A DNA stretch of 7,128 nt. Source: an uncultured Ignavibacteria bacterium (lineage in GTDB: Bacteria; Bacteroidota; Ignavibacteria; Kapaibacteriales; UBA961). Numbering within the stretch: position 1 is the first letter of the stretch; the number at the start of each line of letters is the position of its first letter. The position numbers and the translations under genes were made by a program. The stretch spans positions 1-7,128 of the forward strand of contig CALMMI010000629.1 in the NCBI GenBank assembly GCA_937868245.1. The letters are read 5' to 3'. Positions 1 to 6,080 of the stretch are shown in pieces. The notes beneath the pieces are model-generated. The model was not told the DNA's origin. It saw nothing but the letters and a program-made list of their open reading frames with translations, and searched no databases.

Positions 1-804
1 GAATGCAAATATACATCTTATTTTACTGTCCAGTTTTTGGGGGTAACTTCAAAACCACTCAGCAGTATAGTCGATTGGGGACATTCTATCCTCTTCCTTG
101 GACTATTTTCTACTATTGTATATTTTATAACGGAAAAATGGATAAACAGGATTCTGCTACTTTGTGTATGCGTACTTATTAGTATTTTTTTAGTCGGTTT
201 TCCATTTTTTACACTTTTCTTTGGTGTTTTACTACCTTCAATTATTCATGTTTTTATCTTTACCGTGCTTTTCATGTGGTCGGGAGCTAAACGCTCTAAG
301 TCGGGGTGGGGTTATGTAAATGTAGCTTCAATGTTCCTTGTTATTTTTATCATCATCAACAACAAAATCCCTTCCTCATCTATCACTATCGACAAGTCAA
401 CACTGGATACTTTGATTGCAAGTAATTTTGATGTACTTCTTTACGAAATGAACAGATTGCTGGGAACAGGTCGTGGAGGTGATTCGGGCTTCTATTCTCC
501 TACTGTGTTGAAAATGCAAATCTTCATTGCCTTTTCCTATACCTATCATTACGCAAACTGGTTTTCCAAAACATCCATCATTAATTGGCATCAAGTCAAC
601 AGGAAAAAGATGACAGCAGCTGTTGTCATTTGGATTGCATCGGTATTATTATACTATATAAATTACAGGTTGGGGCTTGCAGCACTTTTTGTACTCAGTA
701 TGCTGCATGTAGTTTTAGAGTTTCCGCTTAATATTAATTCCATAGTAAGTTTGGTGAAACCTCTGCCAAAAAGCAAAACTGCTCTAAGTAATACGAAAAA
801 CTAA
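1..804 (+). CDS. Multi-pass membrane protein of unknown function, 5' end outside the window
   Basis: The frame is open from the first base of the window, so the gene starts upstream; the TTG at position 37 has no special claim to be the start. The visible 267 residues are strongly hydrophobic, with about seven likely membrane segments and a short basic C-terminal tail ending in TAA. I do not recognise the family with certainty. Notable are several histidines in or next to membrane segments: an IIH motif around nt 244-252, a YHYANWFSKT motif around nt 544-573 followed by a WH pair near nt 586, and LHVVLEFPLN around nt 703-734. Clusters of membrane-embedded histidines occur in metal-dependent membrane enzymes such as Brp/Blh carotenoid dioxygenases and desaturases, but that link is only a guess. 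The gene stands alone here, with a long gap after it. That it is a real protein gene is quite sure; the function is unknown. Confidence 0.75.
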   Translation, partial: ECKYTSYFTVQFLGVTSKPLSSIVDWGHSILFLGLFSTIVYFITEKWINRILLLCVCVLISIFLVGFPFFTLFFGVLLPSIIHVFIFTVLFMWSGAKRSKSGWGYVNVASMFLVIFIIINNKIPSSSITIDKSTLDTLIASNFDVLLYEMNRLLGTGRGGDSGFYSPTVLKMQIFIAFSYTYHYANWFSKTSIINWHQVNRKKMTAAVVIWIASVLLYYINYRLGLAALFVLSMLHVVLEFPLNINSIVSLVKPLPKSKTALSNTKN

Positions 805-1288
805 AACGTAGACTGAGTATGTGGAATCTGAGAAACCACTATTATTTTTAACAGGAAACAAGTTTACACCTCAGTGCATTGTAAAACAGTAAGGGGCTAA
901 TTTCCAACAAGTCCTTATAGAAAATGTTCCTTAAATAAACGTGTTCCAAATATCAGCTGTACTACCAAATAAGACTATTGTTATTTTAAGTAAGCAAACT
1001 AACTAACACACATTGATTTAAACTACTTTCAGGAAAAACACCAATTTCAGGGATACTTCCTTTCGAACTTGTTGTATTTCTCATCTTACGAAATACGGTT
1101 TTTCATCCAATCAAAAACTGGTGTAACAGTTATCTTGACTGATATAAGATTTGTTGTATCATTTAAAAATTAAATCGACTCTGTAAAATAAAAGTTTGCA
1201 TATTATCTTTTAACTTTTATTTTTGCATTTAAGTAATTACTTCACAGAAAAATACAAAGAATTTACAAAGAAAGATTGACGGTAGTTA
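805..1288. other. 484-bp intergenic region without a convincing gene
   Basis: No reading frame of useful length with protein-like composition is visible on either strand. Just after the upstream stop there is a weak 4-bp hairpin (GTGG at 821-824 with CCAC at 836-839) followed by a T-rich stretch, which might end transcription of the first gene. A second small inverted repeat, AACTG/CAGTT, lies at 1116-1131. The 9-mer TTGTTGTAT occurs twice, near 1071 and 1152. The right end holds the promoter at 1195-1225. The rest is featureless AT-rich DNA to my eye. Confidence 0.6.
1195..1225 (+). promoter_or_regulatory. Bacteroidota-type promoter of the zinc-ribbon/protease operon
   Basis: TTTG at 1195-1198 is followed, after exactly 19 bp, by TATTTTTG at 1218-1225. 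This is a full match to the established Bacteroidota pattern, with TTTG near -33 and TAnnTTTG near -7. Transcription would start around 1232, leaving a leader of roughly 57 nt before the ATG at 1289. The position just upstream of a long gene after a non-coding gap agrees with this role. Confidence 0.7.
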
Positions 1289-2200
1289 ATGAAAACAACA
1301 GAATGCAGCTCTTGTGGCAATCAATCCGTTCCAATAAACACCTCAATGAAGATTGACGGCAAGATTTTTTGCACAAAGTGTTTAGAGCTGAATTTTCCGA
1401 CAGAAGAAAGTGTTACAGGTAAAAAAGTCGAGAAGTTGAAAGACCCCACTGTTTGTGATTTTTGCAACAAAGATAATCAGGGTATTGACTTACCTGCAAT
1501 TTCGAATCTGCCAATTTGTGAAGAATGTGAAACCAAAATTAGAAACAGAACCTTTCCAAATTGGGTAAAAGGGTTTTTCGCAACAATAATATTAATTGTA
1601 ATTTTTTCATTTTTTTGGAATTGGAAGTATTATCAAGCATATAAGGATCTTACCGCAGCTAACACATCCTTTCAAAAGGGTGAGTACTCCGACGCAAATA
1701 CTCTGATGAAAAAAGTAGCAGATAACGTCCCTGAAGTAGAAGAGTTTAATACATTATCAAGCTTTTTCAGTGGAATTGACCTGCTAACTAAAGATAAAAG
1801 TACACAAGCACTTGCTGAACTCAATAAATGCAAGGACAAATTACCGGAAGATTACAATATCAATTATTTAATTACAAAAGCAAAATGTAACTCCTGTTTC
1901 GACAATAGGGATTACAATGGATTTTTGAAAGAATCGAAAAAATGTCTATATATGGATACATCCATAGCATTATCGTGGGCAGCCGTTGCATCTGCATATG
2001 CATGCATTTATGCTACCGAAGGACATTATTCATCTGAGGTGCTTGCAAGGAATGCTCTCTTAAAAGCTAAGTCTATCGACAATACCTCTAAAGATATGAA
2101 GGATTATTATAATAAAATAGAGTACAGGATATATTCTCGTGAAATTTTAACAAGTGCCGATTTTAATAAAAAATACCCAAGAGGTTGGGTTGTAAACTAA
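1289..2200 (+). CDS. Membrane-anchored double zinc-ribbon protein with helical repeat domain
   Basis: The 303-residue protein begins with two four-cysteine modules: C6-x2-C9 with C28-x2-C31, and C56-x2-C59 with C77-x2-C80. Both have the spacing of zinc ribbons or LIM-like fingers and probably bind one zinc each. A single membrane helix follows at about residues 95-112, then a soluble region of about 190 residues that looks all-helical and TPR-like, with motifs such as FQKGEYSDANTLMKKV and TQALAELNKCKDKLP. The zinc modules are likely cytoplasmic and the helical part outside the membrane, but the orientation is inferred. No catalytic motif is visible; a scaffold, sensor or substrate-binding role fits. 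Its gene follows a strong promoter and ends 5 bp before the membrane protease gene, so the two are probably translated from one mRNA and may work together. ATG 1289 is the natural start because the first zinc module begins at residue 6. The exact function is unknown. Confidence 0.8.
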   Translation: MKTTECSSCGNQSVPINTSMKIDGKIFCTKCLELNFPTEESVTGKKVEKLKDPTVCDFCNKDNQGIDLPAISNLPICEECETKIRNRTFPNWVKGFFATIILIVIFSFFWNWKYYQAYKDLTAANTSFQKGEYSDANTLMKKVADNVPEVEEFNTLSSFFSGIDLLTKDKSTQALAELNKCKDKLPEDYNINYLITKAKCNSCFDNRDYNGFLKESKKCLYMDTSIALSWAAVASAYACIYATEGHYSSEVLARNALLKAKSIDNTSKDMKDYYNKIEYRIYSREILTSADFNKKYPRGWVVN

Positions 2201-2205
2201 ATACT

Positions 2206-2733
2206 ATGTTCTTCATTCCAGGCGTACTAATTTCAATTGCAACTTTTCCCGGCATAATTGTGCACGAGTTTGCTCACATGTTGTTTTGCAAAATAAGGAA
2301 AGTAACAGTTTTCGATGTTTGCTATTTTAGAGTTGGCAATCCAGGAGGATATGTGATTCACGAAAACACAGAAGATTTTACTTCAACATTTTTAATCTCA
2401 ATGGGTCCATTTATAGTAAACACTATTTTATGTTTACTTATTTGTCTCCCGGCATATATGCCTGTAAAATTCTTCAACTTAGAACATCCTCTTTCATATT
2501 TTTTGTTATGGCTTGGGATTTCAATCGGTATGCACGCGATACCATCCAATCAAGATGCTAAAAATGTTTTTGTTCAGGCGAAGCAAAATGCAAAGCAAGG
2601 GGACATTTTAGCCATTCTCTCGTTTCCATTAGTTGGGATGATATTTATATTTAATGTATTACGTTTCTTTTGGGCAGATTTGTTTTATGGAGTGGCTATC
2701 GGAATAGGTGTCCCTTCTCTAATCTTTAGTTAA
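2206..2733 (+). CDS. Small M50-like (site-2-protease-type) membrane zinc metalloprotease
   Basis: The 175-residue protein is almost entirely membrane-embedded. Residues 20-24 are HEFAH, the HExxH zinc-binding and catalytic motif, at the end of the first hydrophobic segment, as in M50 proteases. Further family-like features are GNPGGYVIHE at 44-53, GPFIVN at 67-72 and HAIPSNQDA at 110-118, whose aspartate 117 is the likely third zinc ligand. Two more hydrophobic segments lie at about 134-152 and 155-174. There is no PDZ domain, so it is a minimal form. Family knowledge suggests cleavage of substrates within or near the membrane; the substrate is not known. I chose ATG 2206 rather than the in-frame TTG at 2185: it lies 5 bp after the stop of the zinc-ribbon gene and puts the first hydrophobic segment at the N-terminus. 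The tight spacing suggests coupled expression and a shared role with that neighbour. Confidence 0.82.
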   Translation: MFFIPGVLISIATFPGIIVHEFAHMLFCKIRKVTVFDVCYFRVGNPGGYVIHENTEDFTSTFLISMGPFIVNTILCLLICLPAYMPVKFFNLEHPLSYFLLWLGISIGMHAIPSNQDAKNVFVQAKQNAKQGDILAILSFPLVGMIFIFNVLRFFWADLFYGVAIGIGVPSLIFS

Positions 2734-2749
2734 CGATTTTCTGTGTTTT

Positions 2750-3538
2750 TCAGAATACACCATCTTCAACCCCCCACACTTCCCGTATCGTTTCTCTAAA
2801 TAAATCATCAAGTAATACAGTTTCAGGAGGTTGTATCTTATCAATGGATTTTACATACTTACTATAAAACTGTATTTTCTCTTCTACAAAATCATTGATG
2901 ATTTGAATTTTCGGCTCTTCGTTCAATTCTTCCCCGCTTATTTTTCTTACCAGTAATTTCTCAATTTCATTTTTTAAGTTTGAATCGGTTACTTGGCTTT
3001 CTAGCAGTTTACTAAACTCCATTGGAGCCATCGTGTTTGTTTGCAATATCCAGTCGCAAGCGAGTATTGGTCTGAGAACATAAAAGTACTTTTTTACACG
3101 AACTACATCTTTTTGGAGATATGTTCTGTAGTTACCGTCAGCCATGTGCAGATAATGATAAATACATGATTTGGGGTTAAAATATTTGGATGTCATATCT
3201 CTAAGCTTGGTTGCAGTTGAGAATTGCTCCAAGTACACCATCGGGCTATTCAGCCATTCAAGAAGCGGTGGATTCGATTTTCTAAATAACCTCAATGCCT
3301 TTTTCAGCTCCCAGCCCGATAAATCAATTTCATTCGGCAGTATCTCCTCCTGACTATCCTTTTGTTCATCAATTTTTAGATACCAATCAAGTGTATGGAT
3401 GTAAATGTACCGAACATCCCAGTCACTGTCAAGAGAAGCGAATCCCCATGCACGGCTTCCGCTCTCTACTGCATATAGTATTTTAATATCGTGCTGTTTT
3501 TCAAGTCGTTGTAGTTCTTTCTTAATTTCTTCGGTCAT
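2750..3538 (-). CDS. Nucleotidyltransferase of the YcgL/RlaP (polymerase beta) superfamily
   Basis: The 262-residue protein has the nucleotidyltransferase signature near its N-terminus: GSRAWG at 27-32, then SDWDVR at 38-43, giving metal-binding D39 and D41. D72 in NEIDLSGWEL is the probable third carboxylate. The segments ALRLFRKSNPPLLEWLNSP and NYRTYLQ match what I know of the YcgL/RlaP group (Pfam PF10127), whose RlaP members are linked to RNA repair operons. The core looks complete, so an active enzyme transferring a nucleoside monophosphate is expected; the acceptor is unknown. No RNA ligase, RtcB or archease gene is in view, so a role in RNA repair is not supported by context. The gene is transcribed alone on the minus strand, converging on the protease gene with only 16 bp between the stops. 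It has its own plausible promoter at 3579-3609. Family assignment is quite sure, biological role unknown. Confidence 0.88.
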   Translation of the reverse strand: MTEEIKKELQRLEKQHDIKILYAVESGSRAWGFASLDSDWDVRYIYIHTLDWYLKIDEQKDSQEEILPNEIDLSGWELKKALRLFRKSNPPLLEWLNSPMVYLEQFSTATKLRDMTSKYFNPKSCIYHYLHMADGNYRTYLQKDVVRVKKYFYVLRPILACDWILQTNTMAPMEFSKLLESQVTDSNLKNEIEKLLVRKISGEELNEEPKIQIINDFVEEKIQFYSKYVKSIDKIQPPETVLLDDLFRETIREVWGVEDGVF

Positions 3539-3578
3539 AATATTCTTCCGGTAATTATTTCATGTTATTTTAAGTCTG

Positions 3579-3609
3579 CTAATTTACACATATCTATAAA
3601 TTCCACAAA
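3579..3609 (-). promoter_or_regulatory. Probable Bacteroidota-type promoter of the nucleotidyltransferase gene
   Basis: Read on the minus strand, TTTG (3609-3606) is followed after 19 bp by TAAATTAG (3586-3579), one mismatch from TAnnTTTG. The spacing is the same as in the promoter at 1195-1225. Transcription would begin near 3573, giving a leader of about 35 nt before the ATG at 3538. The match is imperfect and AT-rich DNA yields chance hits, so this is a moderate call. Confidence 0.45.
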
Positions 3610-3706
3610 TACTCCTCAACTATTTACTAGCGATTGGATCTCTTACCTGCAACAATACTTTGATTGTATTCTTCAATCCTCCCTTTCTCCATTCTTCCAT
3701 TCCCTC

Positions 3707-3737
3707 TTGGAATCTACCTATTGTTTCTGTATTTTTG
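3707..3737 (+). promoter_or_regulatory. Probable Bacteroidota-type promoter of the exonuclease III gene
   Basis: TTG at 3707-3709 is followed after 20 bp by TATTTTTG at 3730-3737, a perfect TAnnTTTG element. The upstream box is CTTG rather than TTTG, which still fits the looser TTG version of the pattern. The expected start of transcription is near 3743, leaving a leader of about 70 nt. In that leader GGCTGTT (3751-3757) and AACAGTC (3765-3771) can pair as a 7-bp RNA stem including one G-U pair. Confidence 0.55.
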
Positions 3738-3814
3738 AATAAAGAATTGCGGCTGTTTTTATCCAACAGTCATCGCATCAAAACAAACATTATAAACAGT
3801 CTTCATTACGTCCT

Positions 3815-4582
3815 ATGAAAATAATAACATGGAACATCAATGGTATCCGTGCAGTCCATAAAAAAGGATTTTTCGAGTATATCGAGCGTGAACAACCTGA
3901 TGTAATTTGTGTACAGGAAACAAAAGCCGATATTGAGCAGATACATCACGACTTCCGTTCTCCCCCGGGCTATGAAGCATTTTACCATTCCTGTTCTGTG
4001 AAAAAAGGATATTCCGGCGTTGCTACTTTTACCAAAATAAAGCCGGAAGCAACATTCAAAAATATTGGTATTGAGCGGTTCGACGGTGAAGGGCGCATCA
4101 TAGCTACGGATTTCGGGGAATTTATTCTGATTAACGTATATTTTCCAAATGGCGGAATGGGTGAAGTTCGCTTGCAGTACAAACTTGATTTTTACGATGC
4201 ATTCTTTACCTTTTGCGAAGATTTGAGGAAAAAAGGACGTAAACTTATTATCTGCGGTGACTATAATACAGCTCATCATACAATTGACATAGCAAGACCA
4301 AAGGAAAATATAATGACCTCGGGGTTCATGGTAATAGAGCGTGTTAAACTCGATTGGCTTCAAGAAATGAAGTATGTTGATACCTTCCGTATGTTCAACC
4401 AAGAAGGTGGAAATTATACATGGTGGAGTGTTCAGCAGCAGGCACGCCCAAGAAATGTTGGCTGGAGAATTGATTATCATTGGGTAACGGAAGATTTGGT
4501 TTCAAAGGTTGAGAGTTGCATTCACCATACCAATCAGGAAGGATCGGATCATTGTCCAGTTGTGCTTCAAATAGCGATGTAA
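3815..4582 (+). CDS. xth: Exodeoxyribonuclease III (AP endonuclease, EEP superfamily)
   Basis: The 255-residue protein is a full-length member of the exonuclease III family, which cuts DNA at abasic sites and removes nucleotides from 3' ends in base excision repair in the cytoplasm. The catalytic set is visible: WNINGIR with N7, QETK with E35, NVYFPNG with Y109, GDYNTAH with D149 and N151, GWRIDY with D220, and GSDHCP with the D245-H246 pair. These match the metal-binding, phosphate-contacting and general-base residues of the family, so activity is expected. ATG 3815 fits because the family begins with a short M-K-I-x-T/S-W-N strand. A promoter lies about 80 bp upstream and the gene is divergent from the nucleotidyltransferase. 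Its last 67 bases are overlapped by the longest possible form of the next gene, but that overlap is probably not real. I am very sure of the family. Confidence 0.96.
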   Translation: MKIITWNINGIRAVHKKGFFEYIEREQPDVICVQETKADIEQIHHDFRSPPGYEAFYHSCSVKKGYSGVATFTKIKPEATFKNIGIERFDGEGRIIATDFGEFILINVYFPNGGMGEVRLQYKLDFYDAFFTFCEDLRKKGRKLIICGDYNTAHHTIDIARPKENIMTSGFMVIERVKLDWLQEMKYVDTFRMFNQEGGNYTWWSVQQQARPRNVGWRIDYHWVTEDLVSKVESCIHHTNQEGSDHCPVVLQIAM

Positions 4583-5991
4583 GATACTGTTACTTCTATA
4601 GTTTTTATAGCGCAGGGTTAATTACCCCTGCGCTATGGAAATGTAATATTACTGTAAGAATTGGATTCCTGTCTGTACTTTATTCGTTCTTGCTCTGCTC
4701 AAATACCCACTCTGTTAATGCCCAGGAAAACGACCTTACTAAAATACCTCCTCAAGTTCGCATGATTCGCGTTTTCGGAGGAACAGATGAAACTCTCCCA
4801 CCGATTGCAGTTTTAAGTGAGCCGACACGAAAATCGACAGTATCACCAACATTCGGAGAAAAATCAGTTACCATTGAAATGGATGTACAATCGGGATTGC
4901 CACCCTCACTTTATGCAATTTTTGTTCATTGTTCAGCGGATTGGAACGAGGATAACAATATTTTTCTGAATGAAATCACCCTAAGAACAAGTAATATTGA
5001 TTGGCGAAGTGCTCCTGCTACCTCACGATATTATACCTATCGAGGCTCACTCTCCGTTCCAAATTCGCAAGTTAATTTTAAAGTGGGAGGAAATTGGAAA
5101 GCCAAGTTTTACGATTACAACAACGATGGTGTTTTATTTGCCGAAGCACATTTCTTTGTAGTTGACCCGGCAGCCGAATGCGTAGTGGACGTGTACGGGG
5201 ATTTGTATGAACCTGATATGAAGGTAGGTATTTCAGCATTTACTATCGAGGCGCAAGTGCAGGCTATTCGTAGTATTATGGATAATCAGGTACAAACAGT
5301 TGTGCTTTATCGTAATAACCGCTGGTACGAACCTATTACCATCTCGCAAGTGTCGTCGCTCGAGAAATCGAATGATTATAGAAAGTACATCCCAAATACA
5401 TTGGTTTCAGGATTCGGTGGATTCGGGAAACGTTTTCGAGTTGAAAAATTACCGGCTGAAAATGACTACCGTATATTAGATATGAACAATCTGGCTCTCT
5501 TCCCCCGTGGTACAGCTCCCGTTCGACTTTCTTTTGCAGATTTACGGCGCAGCGGTGGGTATTATCAGCGTGCTGATGACGGCGCAATGACAACACGCTA
5601 TACATCACTTTATGATGATGAATATGTACTCGTAGAATTCGTCCTCGATCCCGAGAGCCGCCCTACCGATGAAGATGTATTTGTAGCAGGTTCTTTTAAC
5701 TCCTGGCAACCTGATGCCAATTGGCAAATGTATTATGATGAACACGAAAGGCTTTACAAACTACGTCAATGGGTACGTCGCGGACGGCACAATTATCTGT
5801 ATGGAACAGGTAAATTCAACAGTGATACCCGTAAATTTGACAAGATCTCATACGAGGAATTCGAAGGTAATACCAACGCATCGCCCCATACTTTTATAGG
5901 GCTTGTGTATTACCGTGAATTTAATTACGGAGGATATGATACCATAATCGGAGTTGGTGCAGGGAACTCATTAGGGAGAGTTACCCGTTGA
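4516..5991 (+). CDS. Type IX secretion plug-family protein (formerly DUF5103), exported
   Basis: The family includes the Plug protein that closes the SprA translocon of the type IX secretion system. The coordinates give the whole frame from its only upstream in-frame ATG. The real protein probably begins near 4648: an n-region TVRIG, a hydrophobic stretch FLSVLYSFLL and a VNA|Q cleavage site form a signal peptide there, while the 44 residues before it overlap the exonuclease gene and the hairpin. The only other standard in-frame start is TTG 4552; ATT 4648 would be unorthodox. Counted from 4648 the protein has 447 residues, the usual size. Matching features are IFVHCSADWNEDN, WKAKFYDYNNDG and HFFVVDP in the N-terminal domain, YRNNRWYEPIT in the middle, and a C-terminal beta domain with VFVAGSFNSWQPD and YNYLYG-like strands resembling CBM48/E-set folds, ending in FIGLVYYREFNYGGYDTIIG. 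No type IX system partner genes are in view. Family quite sure, exact role in this organism inferred. Confidence 0.85.
   Translation: MHSPYQSGRIGSLSSCASNSDVRYCYFYSFYSAGLITPALWKCNITVRIGFLSVLYSFLLCSNTHSVNAQENDLTKIPPQVRMIRVFGGTDETLPPIAVLSEPTRKSTVSPTFGEKSVTIEMDVQSGLPPSLYAIFVHCSADWNEDNNIFLNEITLRTSNIDWRSAPATSRYYTYRGSLSVPNSQVNFKVGGNWKAKFYDYNNDGVLFAEAHFFVVDPAAECVVDVYGDLYEPDMKVGISAFTIEAQVQAIRSIMDNQVQTVVLYRNNRWYEPITISQVSSLEKSNDYRKYIPNTLVSGFGGFGKRFRVEKLPAENDYRILDMNNLALFPRGTAPVRLSFADLRRSGGYYQRADDGAMTTRYTSLYDDEYVLVEFVLDPESRPTDEDVFVAGSFNSWQPDANWQMYYDEHERLYKLRQWVRRGRHNYLYGTGKFNSDTRKFDKISYEEFEGNTNASPHTFIGLVYYREFNYGGYDTIIGVGAGNSLGRVTR
4601..4642 (+). repeat. Strong inverted repeat between exonuclease gene and plug gene
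   Basis: The arms ATAGCGCAGGG (4607-4617) and CCCTGCGCTAT (4626-4636) are perfect 11-bp complements around the 8-nt loop TTAATTAC. In plus-strand RNA the stem extends outward to 4601 and 4642 with further A-U and G-U pairs, giving about 17 pairs. The extension relies on G-U pairs that the opposite strand could not form, so the structure favours plus-strand RNA. It begins 18 bp after the exonuclease stop and is unusually GC-rich for this DNA. No T-run follows, so it is not a classical intrinsic terminator; a terminator of another kind, an mRNA-stabilising 3' end or a leader structure for the next gene are all possible. Confidence 0.7.
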
Positions 5992-6080
5992 TAATGTTCA
6001 CGATATATTTTTAGAACAGACTATCAAATTCTAGGGTACAATTTCACAAAGTAAGATAATTATTACAATACAAAACACTT

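Noticed and set aside
37..39. TTG as start codon of the first membrane protein
   Set aside because: The same frame is open back to base 1 with no stop, so the gene simply enters from outside the window.
821..850. Hairpin GTGG/CCAC followed by T-rich DNA as a terminator
   Set aside because: Only four base pairs with an 11-nt loop; mentioned under the intergenic entry but too weak for its own call.
1086..1169. Minus-strand 27-codon open stretch ending in FDWMKNRIS
   Set aside because: Too short, no start codon with context, and bounded by stops; nothing beyond a faint protein-like look.
2185..2205. TTG 2185 as start of the protease gene, overlapping the zinc-ribbon gene by 16 bp
   Set aside because: ATG 2206 is a better codon, avoids the overlap, and starts directly before the first hydrophobic segment.
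2739..2755. TTCTG/CAGAA inverted repeat between the convergent genes as a bidirectional terminator
   Set aside because: A 5-bp AT-rich stem reaching into the nucleotidyltransferase coding end; easily chance.
3806..4480. Minus-strand open frame of 224 codons opposite the exonuclease gene
   Set aside because: It is antisense to a gene with a complete catalytic motif set, its translation is Cys/Phe/His-rich without family motifs, and it has no promoter of its own that I can see.
4684..4704. Cys in the signal peptide of the plug protein (FLLCS) as a lipoprotein site
   Set aside because: The residues before the cysteine do not form a lipobox, and a normal VNA|Q cleavage site follows.
6004..6013. 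TATATTTTTA as a promoter -7 element for the aminotransferase-fold gene
   Set aside because: The last G of TAnnTTTG is missing and no TTG box lies 17-23 bp upstream.
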